A stretch of 23,740 bases of DNA, taken from IMG/VR virus record IMGVR_UViG_3300006334_000027, positions 1-23,740 of that record, one strand, 5' to 3'. Position 1 is the first letter of the stretch. Every line of letters starts with the position of its first letter. Below, piece after piece: positions 13,666-19,890 of this stretch. Both the position numbers and the translations under genes were made by a program. The notes beneath the pieces were generated by a model. That model was not told the origin of the DNA. It did no database searches and saw nothing but the letters and a program-made list of their open reading frames with translations. The DNA is from a virus.

Positions 13666-13871
13666 TTGTCTAAGGGGGTGATAGTGTGCCAATAATCAGG
13701 TGTTACAACTATATTAACTTGTCTCATCGGGTTTCGTGCACCTTCCTGTTCCTCTTTGGATCTCTCCCACTCTCTTACACATATAGTGACATATGATGTA
13801 GAGATAAAGTTGATCCAACCTTCCATACCATCATAGATGACTGGTTGGCGGTGAGTAAAAGGAACCTTCAT
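13662..13871 (-). CDS. Small protein, unknown
   Basis: This 69-residue protein starts MKVPFTHRQPVIYDGMEGWI and contains FISTSYVTICVREWERSKEE, then NIVVTPDYWHTITPLDK. The strand-turn pattern (VIYDGMEGWINFIS, YVTICV) suggests a small SH3- or OB-like barrel; I cannot name it. Coupled by TAATG before and ATGA after. Confidence 0.77.
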   Translation of the reverse strand: MKVPFTHRQPVIYDGMEGWINFISTSYVTICVREWERSKEEQEGARNPMRQVNIVVTPDYWHTITPLDK

Positions 13872-14086
13872 TAATTACCAAACCCATATCCCTTATTTAA
13901 CGATCTTTTCTCCTCACGTAATTCGGTAAGAGAACGTTTTAGATAACGTATCTCTTCGTCGGTATACAGTTCTGGTTGTTTAAGTGCTTTTTTGATGTGA
14001 TTGATCTGTGTTGAGATCTGTGTGCTGCTTAAACCGACGTTTACGCTTGGTGTGATCATTGAATTTGAGTTAGGATTGATCTTCAC
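13871..14086 (-). CDS. Small helical protein, unknown
   Basis: This 71-residue protein reads (start codon as Met) MKINPNSNSMITPSVNVGLS, then a helical part (ISTQINHIKKALKQPELYTD, EEIRYLKRSLTELREEKRSL). The start is GTG at 14086; an internal ATG at 14059 is the alternative, and a TAG upstream excludes a longer form. It is 63 bases after the -10 at 14149-14154, longer than usual. No family recognised. Confidence 0.7.
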   Translation of the reverse strand: MKINPNSNSMITPSVNVGLSSTQISTQINHIKKALKQPELYTDEEIRYLKRSLTELREEKRSLNKGYGFGN

Positions 14087-14148
14087 GATGGTTATAGGGT
14101 GCGAGAAAACAAACCTAGAGTGTTTCGTCTGGTTGTTTTCCCTCTATT

Positions 14149-14206
14149 ATTATAACGCATCCATATCTCTTTGTCTACCCCCTTGTGACGGTTTCTTGAC
14201 TGTACC
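14149..14206 (-). promoter_or_regulatory. Promoter inside the upstream gene: palindrome and -10
   Basis: TATAAT (minus strand, 14149-14154) overlaps the stop codon of the 94-residue gene. The matching imperfect palindrome (14185-14206, GTGACGGT / ACTGTACC arms) lies in its coding sequence, centre 44 bases away. It would start a separate message for the genes from 14086 on. Confidence 0.6.
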
Positions 14207-14434
14207 TTCATCTATTGCTGCGTGCCACGGATGCTTATATTCTCCTTTGACTGGATGTATTGATATATGTGCTCCCTTAAAACTGTTCATACGTTTGATA
14301 CCACCAAATGACATATCGAGATCCTTATCTGTCCATCCAAGTTCATCTACTAGCTCTTTACGAATGTATACGTGTAGTTCTCCCTCAACGTATTTAAAGT
14401 CAAAGTATTCTTGTATGTCTGGATTTAGTCCCAT
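14150..14434 (-). CDS. Protein of unknown function, 94 residues
   Basis: It starts MGLNPDIQEYFDFKYVEGEL and contains HVYIRKELVDELGWTDKDLD and AHISIHPVKGEYKHPWHAAI. The ELVDELGWTDKDL.. stretch resembles the substrate-binding face of small AbrB/MazE-like proteins by eye, but this is weak. The ATG overlaps the end of the oxygenase-like gene by 10 bases, so the two are co-translated. The tail is basic (KKPSQGGRQR). Confidence 0.75.
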   Translation of the reverse strand: MGLNPDIQEYFDFKYVEGELHVYIRKELVDELGWTDKDLDMSFGGIKRMNSFKGAHISIHPVKGEYKHPWHAAIDEGTVKKPSQGGRQRDMDAL

Positions 14435-14925
14435 GGTTGTCTGTTGTCGTATTCACCCTCGTTATTTAGTGACATATTACCTGACACTGTAATTCTGTTA
14501 TGATTACACGATTGGGGTGGTACATAGTGTATATCATGTGCATCAAAGACTACAAGATTGCCCTTCTTTGGTTTATGCACTTCCAAAGGAGGCATCCAAG
14601 GATGCTCAGGATCAGGAAAAACTAACGGAGAGCAATGAGAACAGGTATCCACAAACCAAACAAAAGAGAAATCAAACCCACTATGATTATGAGTCTGAGC
14701 AAATTCTCCCTGCCGATATGTACATCCCCAGAGTTCTTGGACTTGATGTTTCGGGTAGAGGACATTTAAGTAATTTTCTAGTTGAGGTATTTCTAAATTC
14801 CAATCAGTGACGGTTGCCTTAACTGACGTAGCATATCCCTGCTCGTCACCTACTGATTCTATCATACTTACTATTTTATCACAAGGACGTAGATAAAACG
14901 TCTCTGTCTTAATGTAACGTTGCAT
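14425..14925 (-). CDS. 2OG-Fe(II) oxygenase-like protein
   Basis: This 166-residue protein has the layout of the phage and marine bacterial 2OG-Fe(II) oxygenase family (PF13759-like): NYLNVLYPKHQVQELWGCTYR, then GEFAQTHNHSGFDFSFVWFV, then KKGNLVVFDAHDIHYVPPQ and NRITVSGNMSL. Candidate iron ligands are H79 and/or H81 with D85, and H133; R144 is placed to bind 2-oxoglutarate. Such proteins hydroxylate proteins or small molecules; the substrate here is unknown. Cyanophages carry several of them. It overlaps the metallopeptidase-like gene by 17 bases. Confidence 0.75.
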   Translation of the reverse strand: MQRYIKTETFYLRPCDKIVSMIESVGDEQGYATSVKATVTDWNLEIPQLENYLNVLYPKHQVQELWGCTYRQGEFAQTHNHSGFDFSFVWFVDTCSHCSPLVFPDPEHPWMPPLEVHKPKKGNLVVFDAHDIHYVPPQSCNHNRITVSGNMSLNNEGEYDNRQPWD

Positions 14926-15346
14926 TATACTGTTCTAGAAACACACTTTCCATTGTATGTGCATCTACCTCCCAAGGTTCGTGCTCATATGGTGTATCTA
15001 TATTGACTTCAGTTCCCATCCAACTGTTAATGACTCTTGATGTATATCTTTGTTTATGCATACCACGAAGTCTCTGCTCCACGTGACGTAGTTCGTGAAA
15101 CAGAGTCGTTAAATAATGTTCGTGATTCATACGTTGATCTAATTCTATCTCAAAATATCTTGGACGTGACAGTGTATCAATTGAGTTACAAAATCCATCT
15201 GCCTTCTCGTGCCACGTTCTCCTGTCTATAATATGGATAAACGTGTTGAAGCGATTGAGTTTACGATGTTCCATGAACCATTCGACAGCGTGACGAGCGA
15301 TCCGTTTGCGATTGCGATACCCACCAAACGTAATGTGACAAGACAT
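14909..15346 (-). CDS. HExxH metallopeptidase-like protein
   Basis: This 145-residue protein has the zinc-binding motif FHELRHVEQ (H84, E85, H88) and, downstream, YEHEPWEVDAH, where E126 is a likely third ligand. The order helix, HExxH helix, then E.PWE.DA is that of small gluzincin-like peptidases found in phage and bacterial genomes. The N-terminal third is basic. It overlaps the oxygenase-like gene (17 bases) and the small membrane protein gene (121 bases). Cleavage target unknown. Confidence 0.78.
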   Translation of the reverse strand: MSCHITFGGYRNRKRIARHAVEWFMEHRKLNRFNTFIHIIDRRTWHEKADGFCNSIDTLSRPRYFEIELDQRMNHEHYLTTLFHELRHVEQRLRGMHKQRYTSRVINSWMGTEVNIDTPYEHEPWEVDAHTMESVFLEQYNATLH

Positions 15347-15429
15347 AGTTCTGTTCCCCAGTGTAGAAAATAGATGAAAGATGATATGAAAATAAGCTTT
15401 TCACGTGCTGTGAGTTGTTTAGCGTCCAT
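15226..15429 (-). CDS. Small membrane protein of the EKLIFI.SF...HWGT family, copy 1
   Basis: This 67-residue protein starts MDAKQLTAREKLIFISSFIY and continues FLHWGTELCLVTLRLVG, a hydrophobic helix ending in HWGT. The same pattern (KEKLIFIASFLWMLHWGTN) occurs in the 47-residue protein at 20886-21029, which supports this frame. The ATG overlaps the stop of the 45-residue gene by 11 bases. The last 40 residues overlap the metallopeptidase-like gene in another frame and may not be under strong selection. Confidence 0.65.
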   Translation of the reverse strand: MDAKQLTAREKLIFISSFIYFLHWGTELCLVTLRLVGIAIANGSLVTLSNGSWNIVNSIASTRLSIL

Positions 15430-15556
15430 GTTGTGATAATAATATTTCAAGTTTGGCATAGGTTGCACCTTTGCCTTCTGCTGTGTCATTCTGCATCAAG
15501 CTCATTAAATAACGTAGTTCGTTCTTTGATAGTGGTGATTCGTATCTCTTTGACAT
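15419..15556 (-). CDS. Small protein, unknown
   Basis: This 45-residue protein starts MSKRYESPLSKNELRYLMSL and ends KLEILLSQHGR; it is basic and helical. The ATG is 34 bases after a TATAAT that lies within the end of the methyltransferase gene. It leads the operon 15556-14150. No family recognised. Confidence 0.75.
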   Translation of the reverse strand: MSKRYESPLSKNELRYLMSLMQNDTAEGKGATYAKLEILLSQHGR

Positions 15557-15579
15557 AGTTAAATGATCTGGTGTGATGA

Positions 15580-16671
15580 TTACTTCCATATTATAGCAGG
15601 TAATGGGGTTGGTATGCTATCTATTCGGTCAGTTTGTAAACTGGCATAGTCCTCATTCAATTCGCAACCAATATAGTTACGATTGTTTTTCTTAGCAACC
15701 ATCCCTGTAGTTCCTGATCCCATAAATGGATCGAGAACTATATCTCCTTCCTCGCTTCCTGCTAGTATACAAGGTTCAATGAGATCAGGAGGGAAACAGG
15801 CAAAGTGTGCTCCCTTATATGGTTTATTACTTATACTCCAGACAGATCGTTTATTCTTTGTTGTATATGATTTTGTAAGTCCTGTATGCGGTTGGAGTCC
15901 TGTTCCTTCGTTGTGGTACTTACCTTGATCTCTGTTTCTTGTTCCCCAGTCTTGCTTGACTGGTTCTTTGATTGCTTCGTTGTCATAATAGTATCTCCTG
16001 TTCTTTGACAATAGAAATAAGTATTCGTGTGCTTTTGTACATCTATCTTTTACAGACTCAGGCATAGGATTAGGTTTATGCCATATAATATCCTGACGTA
16101 GATACCATCCGTCTGCTCTCAATGCAAATGCTAACATCCAAGGTATACCTATCAAGTCCTTCTCTTTGAGACCATCTAGTTTGTTACCACGTCTCGCACA
16201 ATTATCAGGTAAGTCTTGTTTAGTGCTTGAGACAGTTTGTTTTGGTAATCCTTGTCCTTTACCAGGTCTATAGTTATAGTAACTATCTCCTATATTTACC
16301 CATAATGTACCATCATCAGTTAATACATCACGTACTGATCTGAATACATCAACTAGATTTTCAATATACTCTTCTGGTGTCTCTTCCAATCCAATTTGAC
16401 TATCAACTCTCACTGCACCACACTTGGGACATACCTTTTTGTATATGTAATCTCCAACTCCACCCATTATATCATGATTTTTATGTCCAGTAATACAATT
16501 TGAACCTTGTTTACCTTTTCTTTTATGATCACAATTGGGATCTCCACCTACCCACGTTGCAGTTCCATAATCCCTTAGACCGTAGTATGGTGGACTTGTG
16601 ATACAAGTGCGTGCTTTCACGTCAATAGTGGGGAGTGTATCTCTACAATCCCCAAATAATACTTTATTCAT
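15580..16671 (-). CDS. DNA methyltransferase, beta-class (N4-cytosine or N6-adenine)
   Basis: This 363-residue protein starts MNKVLFGDCRDTLPTIDVKA and has the catalytic motif IV SPPYYGLRDYG (S26-P27-P28-Y29) first and the AdoMet-binding motif I DPFMGSGTTGMVAKK (from 314) last, followed by NYIGCELN. That order defines the beta class; SPPY fits N4-cytosine, though N6-adenine enzymes can have it. An insertion at 43-90 has CDHK and CPKCGA, a likely zinc site. The IWHKPNPMPESVKDRC stretch (196-211) is typical. Phages use such enzymes to protect their DNA from host restriction. Start ATG at 16671, 15 bases after the upstream stop. No matching nuclease is adjacent. Confidence 0.92.
   Translation of the reverse strand: MNKVLFGDCRDTLPTIDVKARTCITSPPYYGLRDYGTATWVGGDPNCDHKRKGKQGSNCITGHKNHDIMGGVGDYIYKKVCPKCGAVRVDSQIGLEETPEEYIENLVDVFRSVRDVLTDDGTLWVNIGDSYYNYRPGKGQGLPKQTVSSTKQDLPDNCARRGNKLDGLKEKDLIGIPWMLAFALRADGWYLRQDIIWHKPNPMPESVKDRCTKAHEYLFLLSKNRRYYYDNEAIKEPVKQDWGTRNRDQGKYHNEGTGLQPHTGLTKSYTTKNKRSVWSISNKPYKGAHFACFPPDLIEPCILAGSEEGDIVLDPFMGSGTTGMVAKKNNRNYIGCELNEDYASLQTDRIDSIPTPLPAIIWK
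15590..15647 (-). promoter_or_regulatory. Promoter inside the methyltransferase gene: palindrome and -10
   Basis: The palindrome (15626-15647, arms ending GTCAGTTT/AAACTGGC) and TATAAT (minus strand, 15590-15595) both lie in the last 25 codons of the methyltransferase, 44 bases apart centre to centre. It serves the gene at 15556. Confidence 0.7.
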
Positions 16672-16686
16672 CTGTGTATACTGGCA

Positions 16687-17205
16687 TTAGATGTATTTGC
16701 TAGGTAGATGTGATCTATCGTATAGATATCCTCCTGCCCAACAGCAATTGATTGGGTTGAGAACATACTCACGATCTTTGATGATTCTTAAGTCCCATCT
16801 TACTGGATATTTACCTGTAAGAGTTGGTTTTTTATACCCTGCTGGCATATAAACCTGACCTGTTTTTTTATCTATGAAAGCGTGAATGGAACTATCATAG
16901 TATCCTGCTTCCCTTGGATCTATTCTACCATACTTTGAATCATCTTGCCACTCTTGCATAACAATTCTGATATACTTACGTCCTGTATATGTTACAAACT
17001 TGTTTAACTTTGCTGTTCCTGCAGCAATCTCTGCAAGTTGATCAACATGATATGGAGAGTAGTGCATTTCGTCACGTAATGAACTCTCGTGTAGTCTGAT
17101 TGAATCTTTTTTATAATTCTCTGTTACTGCAGATGCCAACTCTTCTGCCCATTGTGCTACTCTTTCTTCTAGTGTTGAAGTGTTGTTCTTTTCGATAGTA
17201 AGCAT
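16687..17205 (-). CDS. HAF-D-KTG-V-Y family phage protein, copy 1
   Basis: This 172-residue protein starts MLTIEKNNTSTLEERVAQWA and ends with SIHAFIDKKTGQVYMPAGYK, a basic stretch and INCCWAGGYLYDRSHLPSKY. The end and middle are shared with the 151-residue protein at 21031-21486 (HAFVDRKTGEVYKPASWK, VGWAGGYLYLR). It probably has a helical N-terminal part (residues 12-70) and a beta-rich C-terminal part. The family is common in marine phages; the role is unknown. It is the first gene after the -10 at 17230-17235 and leads into the methyltransferase. Confidence 0.85.
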   Translation of the reverse strand: MLTIEKNNTSTLEERVAQWAEELASAVTENYKKDSIRLHESSLRDEMHYSPYHVDQLAEIAAGTAKLNKFVTYTGRKYIRIVMQEWQDDSKYGRIDPREAGYYDSSIHAFIDKKTGQVYMPAGYKKPTLTGKYPVRWDLRIIKDREYVLNPINCCWAGGYLYDRSHLPSKYI

Positions 17206-17229
17206 TGGTCTCCTTTGTTTATATACTCT

Positions 17230-17287
17230 ATTATAGAGACAAAACTGCCTGACTAGGGGAGCGTTGTGTAGCTTTCTTTACTGGCAC
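17230..17287 (-). promoter_or_regulatory. Promoter: palindrome (half site strong) and -10
   Basis: TATAAT (minus strand, 17230-17235) precedes the gene at 17205. Palindrome 17266-17287: one arm ACTGGCAC is canonical, the other is degenerate; both lie in the 3' end of the upstream methyltransferase-like gene, whose stop codon (17231) also overlaps the -10. Centre-to-centre distance 44. Confidence 0.62.
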
Positions 17288-17806
17288 ATCTAACTCTTCC
17301 ATTATAATCTGCTTTGGTAACAGATCATAGCAATAGTAACTACTACTGAATGTTATCTTATCGTTCGCTCTACCATCAGGACTAACAAACTTCATTCTCT
17401 TGTCAAACATCAGTAACTGTAGATCTTTATCTTTAAACAGTTGTTTAGGTGCTGAGTCATTTAACCAAGTGTTAGTCATTATCAATGCGAATGGTTTATT
17501 GAATGACAGTGCTCTCTCAAAATACTTTCTCTTGTTAGTGAATGGTGGATTTGATACTATTATATCCCAATATTCTGGTTCAAAGTCAAAGAAGTCAATA
17601 CCCATACTAATATGAGTAGCAATAACTTTATTTTGTTTTGATATTTGTTTAGTAAACTCACTATCAATAGTATCAAAAGGACACCAGACTATAGCATCCT
17701 TTGGAATATACTTCAGTATAGGTTTGACACCATAGTCAGGTGTGTAACACTCATCATTGTTACCCACCGAATACATTAACTTACCACTATCTAATTCTTG
17801 TACCAT
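17231..17806 (-). CDS. DNA adenine methyltransferase-like protein with NPPF motif
   Basis: This 191-residue protein has FEPEYWDIIVSNPPFTNKR (catalytic motif IV, N86-P87-P88-F89) and, before it, ECYTPDYGVKPILKYIP and VWCPFDTIDSEF (41-51), the place where motif I would bind AdoMet. NPPF is a typical N6-adenine motif. It is shorter than full gamma-class enzymes and resembles small phage methyltransferases. It starts 20 bases inside the end of the nuclease-like gene, so the two are translated as a pair. That pairing suggests nuclease plus protection; see the findings. Confidence 0.82.
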   Translation of the reverse strand: MVQELDSGKLMYSVGNNDECYTPDYGVKPILKYIPKDAIVWCPFDTIDSEFTKQISKQNKVIATHISMGIDFFDFEPEYWDIIVSNPPFTNKRKYFERALSFNKPFALIMTNTWLNDSAPKQLFKDKDLQLLMFDKRMKFVSPDGRANDKITFSSSYYCYDLLPKQIIMEELDVPVKKATQRSPSQAVLSL

Positions 17807-18281
17807 ATTCCTTGATTTGTTTTGTACTAATACTTACACCTATTCTAGGGTCTTTCTTGTGTGATGTTCCTTCATCAAACTGTTTCTTAATCTTAGGTAA
17901 CAATATCTTTAATACATTGTTAGCGTCTAACTTCCAAACCTCTGCAACTCTACCACCATCGAATCTTGCATAGTAATGATGTTCATACTTACCAATTTTG
18001 TCCTCTATGATGTATCTACATTGGTCTTCCCAAGTGTCCTGTACACTAATACCATTGTATGTACCATTGACACTCTTCCCTATGGTTGACTTGTATTCGC
18101 AACCACCAAATTCATCTATTGCATCTTCCCCTGCATAGTCATCTGCAACTTTATGACCAAGTAAACCTGCCATATAGATTTCTCTTGACCTTGCATAAGA
18201 GAATGGATCACCCCATCCCTGTTGGTCACATAATTCATACATTTGTTCGTAGAGGTCACGATACTTTTCTTCGGGGGTCAT
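17787..18281 (-). CDS. PD-(D/E)xK nuclease-like protein (possible restriction endonuclease)
   Basis: This 164-residue protein has GEDAIDEFGGCEYKSTIGKS (51-70), fitting the PD-(D/E)xK nuclease core: D53 or D56, then E62-x-K64, with E34 in the preceding helix (SREIYMAGLLGHKVAD). NGTYNGISVQDTWEDQ, then HHYYARFDGGRVAEVWKL and IKKQFDEGTSHKKDPR follow, as in small phage and bacterial homologues of type II endonuclease type. It overlaps the NPPF methyltransferase-like gene by 20 bases. I see the motif and the gene pairing; cleavage activity and specificity are inferred. Confidence 0.68.
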   Translation of the reverse strand: MTPEEKYRDLYEQMYELCDQQGWGDPFSYARSREIYMAGLLGHKVADDYAGEDAIDEFGGCEYKSTIGKSVNGTYNGISVQDTWEDQCRYIIEDKIGKYEHHYYARFDGGRVAEVWKLDANNVLKILLPKIKKQFDEGTSHKKDPRIGVSISTKQIKEYGTRIR

Positions 18282-18302
18282 AATAATTCTGTAATTACTA
18301 TT

Positions 18303-18359
18303 ATTATAGCAAAGATTTAATCATATATCAATGTCTTGTGACACTTCTTTGATTGCCAC
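18303..18359 (-). promoter_or_regulatory. Promoter: palindrome and -10 for the nuclease/methyltransferase pair
   Basis: TATAAT (minus strand, 18303-18308) is 22 bases before the ATG at 18281. Palindrome 18338-18359 (arms GTGACA/TGCCAC, pairing with one G-T) lies in the end of the 49-residue gene, centre 43 bases away. No spacer hairpin. Confidence 0.68.
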
Positions 18360-18470
18360 ATATGGCACGATTGATTTAATCGTGTTATCTTTGTTATATT
18401 CAATCTCCCATAGATGTCTCTTGGGATTTCTCTTTATATCAAAAATGAGTCCTGATTCATTGACTAACAT
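18321..18470 (-). CDS. Small protein, unknown
   Basis: This 49-residue protein starts MLVNESGLIFDIKRNPKRHL and contains WEIEYNKDNTIKSIVPYVAI, then KEVSQDIDI. It is strand-rich. The ATG overlaps the stop of the 56-residue gene (TAATG). The palindrome of the next promoter lies in its last codons. No family recognised. Confidence 0.75.
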   Translation of the reverse strand: MLVNESGLIFDIKRNPKRHLWEIEYNKDNTIKSIVPYVAIKEVSQDIDI

Positions 18471-18640
18471 TATCCACACTCCATATCATATTTTGCTTGA
18501 GATACTATGATACTATCCACTTTCTCTCTTACTAATTTACACCACTCAACATCTTCATCGTCAAGCATTTCATTATGTTCAAGATAATACTTAAGTGTAT
18601 AATCTATAGTTGTTAGTTCGTAATTGTCAAATTGGTTCAT
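18470..18640 (-). CDS. Small acidic helical protein
   Basis: This 56-residue protein starts MNQFDNYELTTIDYTLKYYL and is acidic and helical (DDEDVEWCKLVREKVDSIIV). I chose ATG 18640, which overlaps the TGA of the zinc-ribbon gene (ATGA) and has TGGAGAT upstream; the longer frame to 18703 has no such support. No family recognised. Confidence 0.78.
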   Translation of the reverse strand: MNQFDNYELTTIDYTLKYYLEHNEMLDDEDVEWCKLVREKVDSIIVSQAKYDMECG

Positions 18641-18867
18641 AATAATCTCCATTGATTTTTTTCTACCATAGCACCACACTCTTGACAACTGAGTGCTGAC
18701 CAACTAAAGTGGAATATCGTTTTACCCTGATTACAATGTGGGCAAACGATGAATTTACCTAACTGCCCTGCTCTGGTGTAGCGGTTAACTTTTTTTGTTA
18801 TGGTCAAATCCTTAATAGCACTATTGACTATGTTATCAGACCAATCAATATAACTTGATAAATTCAT
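18637..18867 (-). CDS. Small zinc-ribbon protein
   Basis: This 76-residue protein has CPHCNQGKTIFHFSWSALSC (42-61) followed by QECG: two CxxC pairs (C42/C45 and C61/C64) that make a zinc ribbon. The N-terminal part (MNLSSYIDWSDNIVNSAIKD) is helical and the linker is basic. Binding to nucleic acid or to RNA polymerase is usual for ribbons but not shown here. Coupled by ATGA on both sides. Confidence 0.82.
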   Translation of the reverse strand: MNLSSYIDWSDNIVNSAIKDLTITKKVNRYTRAGQLGKFIVCPHCNQGKTIFHFSWSALSCQECGAMVEKNQWRLL

Positions 18868-19115
18868 TTGTATTTAAAAATCCTATCTTCATTTTTATGT
18901 AAGTCAAAATCGACCTTTGGGTTTATGTGTGCATCCCAACCGATTGTAAATGCCTTTGCATATACAAGATTCAGTAGCACTTCTTCTCTATCTGGTAGTT
19001 CTCTTGGATTGCTACAATTCAATCTACTCTCAACCATCATTTCACTTTGACCCTCTAGGTGTGTAATGAGTGCTGTTAGTTCCAAGTCATCTAACTCAAG
19101 TGTGTGTTTTGCCAT
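18864..19115 (-). CDS. Small acidic helical protein
   Basis: This 83-residue protein starts MAKHTLELDDLELTALITHL and contains REVLLNLVYAKAFTIGWDAH-like helical turns. I chose ATG 19115, which overlaps the previous stop (TAATG). The motif LELDDLELTALITHL is typical of many small phage and bacterial proteins that count to ten residues of alternating Leu; no function is known. Confidence 0.78.
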   Translation of the reverse strand: MAKHTLELDDLELTALITHLEGQSEMMVESRLNCSNPRELPDREEVLLNLVYAKAFTIGWDAHINPKVDFDLHKNEDRIFKYK

Positions 19116-19342
19116 TACCATTCCTCCTCTGGTCTTTTTGCTCTTGCCTTTTCAATCTTATTGTAAAACTTGTCAACAGTTGTCTCCAAGACTTCAAAGA
19201 TTTCGTCTAACTCTTCCACTAATTCAAAATCATCGTTACCCTGTGAGTAACCCTCTAGGCAATAGAGTATGGTGCTTATCTGCTCTTCTCTGAGAGTCAG
19301 ATTAAGTGGTGTCTGTGGAAATTCACATCTAATTTTAGTCAT
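19115..19342 (-). CDS. Small acidic protein, unknown
   Basis: This 75-residue protein starts MTKIRCEFPQTPLNLTLREE and is acidic in the middle (DDFELVEELDEIFEVLETTV) with a basic tail (KARAKRPEEEW). ATG 19342 is used, overlapping the previous stop by 8 bases. No family recognised. Confidence 0.78.
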   Translation of the reverse strand: MTKIRCEFPQTPLNLTLREEQISTILYCLEGYSQGNDDFELVEELDEIFEVLETTVDKFYNKIEKARAKRPEEEW

Positions 19343-19520
19343 TATCAATCTCCATTACTTCACTTGTATCTTGAATAGTAAACTCTACACCCATATCAGG
19401 GTAAAAACCAATGTCCTCTAATTGACAGTTGGTTAGTGTGTCATTCTTTAAGTAGTAGAATGTCACATCATCATCCCTATCGTATTTTGATAGGGTTTTG
19501 ATTAGTTCTTTTACTTTCAT
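19335..19520 (-). CDS. Small protein, unknown
   Basis: This 61-residue protein starts MKVKELIKTLSKYDRDDDVT and ends in an acidic tail. The pattern ..VKELI..L.KYD.D..V.FY is a small alpha-beta unit found often in phage genomes. It starts 1 base after the stop of the WGDGDSLDRERVRD gene. Function unknown. Confidence 0.78.
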   Translation of the reverse strand: MKVKELIKTLSKYDRDDDVTFYYLKNDTLTNCQLEDIGFYPDMGVEFTIQDTSEVMEIDND

Positions 19521-19521
19521 C

Positions 19522-19809
19522 TTACTCTCCTACAAACTTGTAGTTGTACTCTTCGAGTAGAATATCTCTGACTCTTTCTCTGTCAAGTGAGTCTCCATCC
19601 CCCCACACACAATTTGTGACTCTATCATCACTACATTGTGATAAGTAGAACTCTGTAGCTGCGAGAATGTCAATTTTAGATAATGGTTGCTTTGTCTCCA
19701 CATTTATCATAGGGTAAAGTGGGTCATTAACACCGTAGAATGAATCAACATATTTCACAAAGTCTGTGAGCATATCGTTGAGTTCTGTGCTTGAAGTTCC
19801 TGAGTTCAT
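19522..19809 (-). CDS. Small protein of the WGDGDSLDRERVRD family, copy 2
   Basis: This 95-residue protein starts MNSGTSSTELNDMLTDFVKY and contains WGDGDSLDRERVRDI near residues 69-83, identical to the 88-residue protein at 9383-9649 on the other strand. It leads the operon 19809-18321 behind the -10 at 19833-19838. Role unknown. Confidence 0.84.
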   Translation of the reverse strand: MNSGTSSTELNDMLTDFVKYVDSFYGVNDPLYPMINVETKQPLSKIDILAATEFYLSQCSDDRVTNCVWGDGDSLDRERVRDILLEEYNYKFVGE

Positions 19810-19832
19810 AAGGGTTTCTTAGTTATGTACTT

Positions 19833-19890
19833 ATTATAGTCTATTTGATATGGAATACAATACTATGTGTGCCAGTTTATGAACTGACCC
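19833..19890 (-). promoter_or_regulatory. Promoter: palindrome and -10
   Basis: Palindrome 19869-19890 (core CCAGTT/AACTGA) encloses the stop codon of the nucleotidyltransferase-like gene in its loop. TATAAT (minus strand, 19833-19838) follows, centre 44 bases away, 24 bases before the ATG at 19809. Confidence 0.7.
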
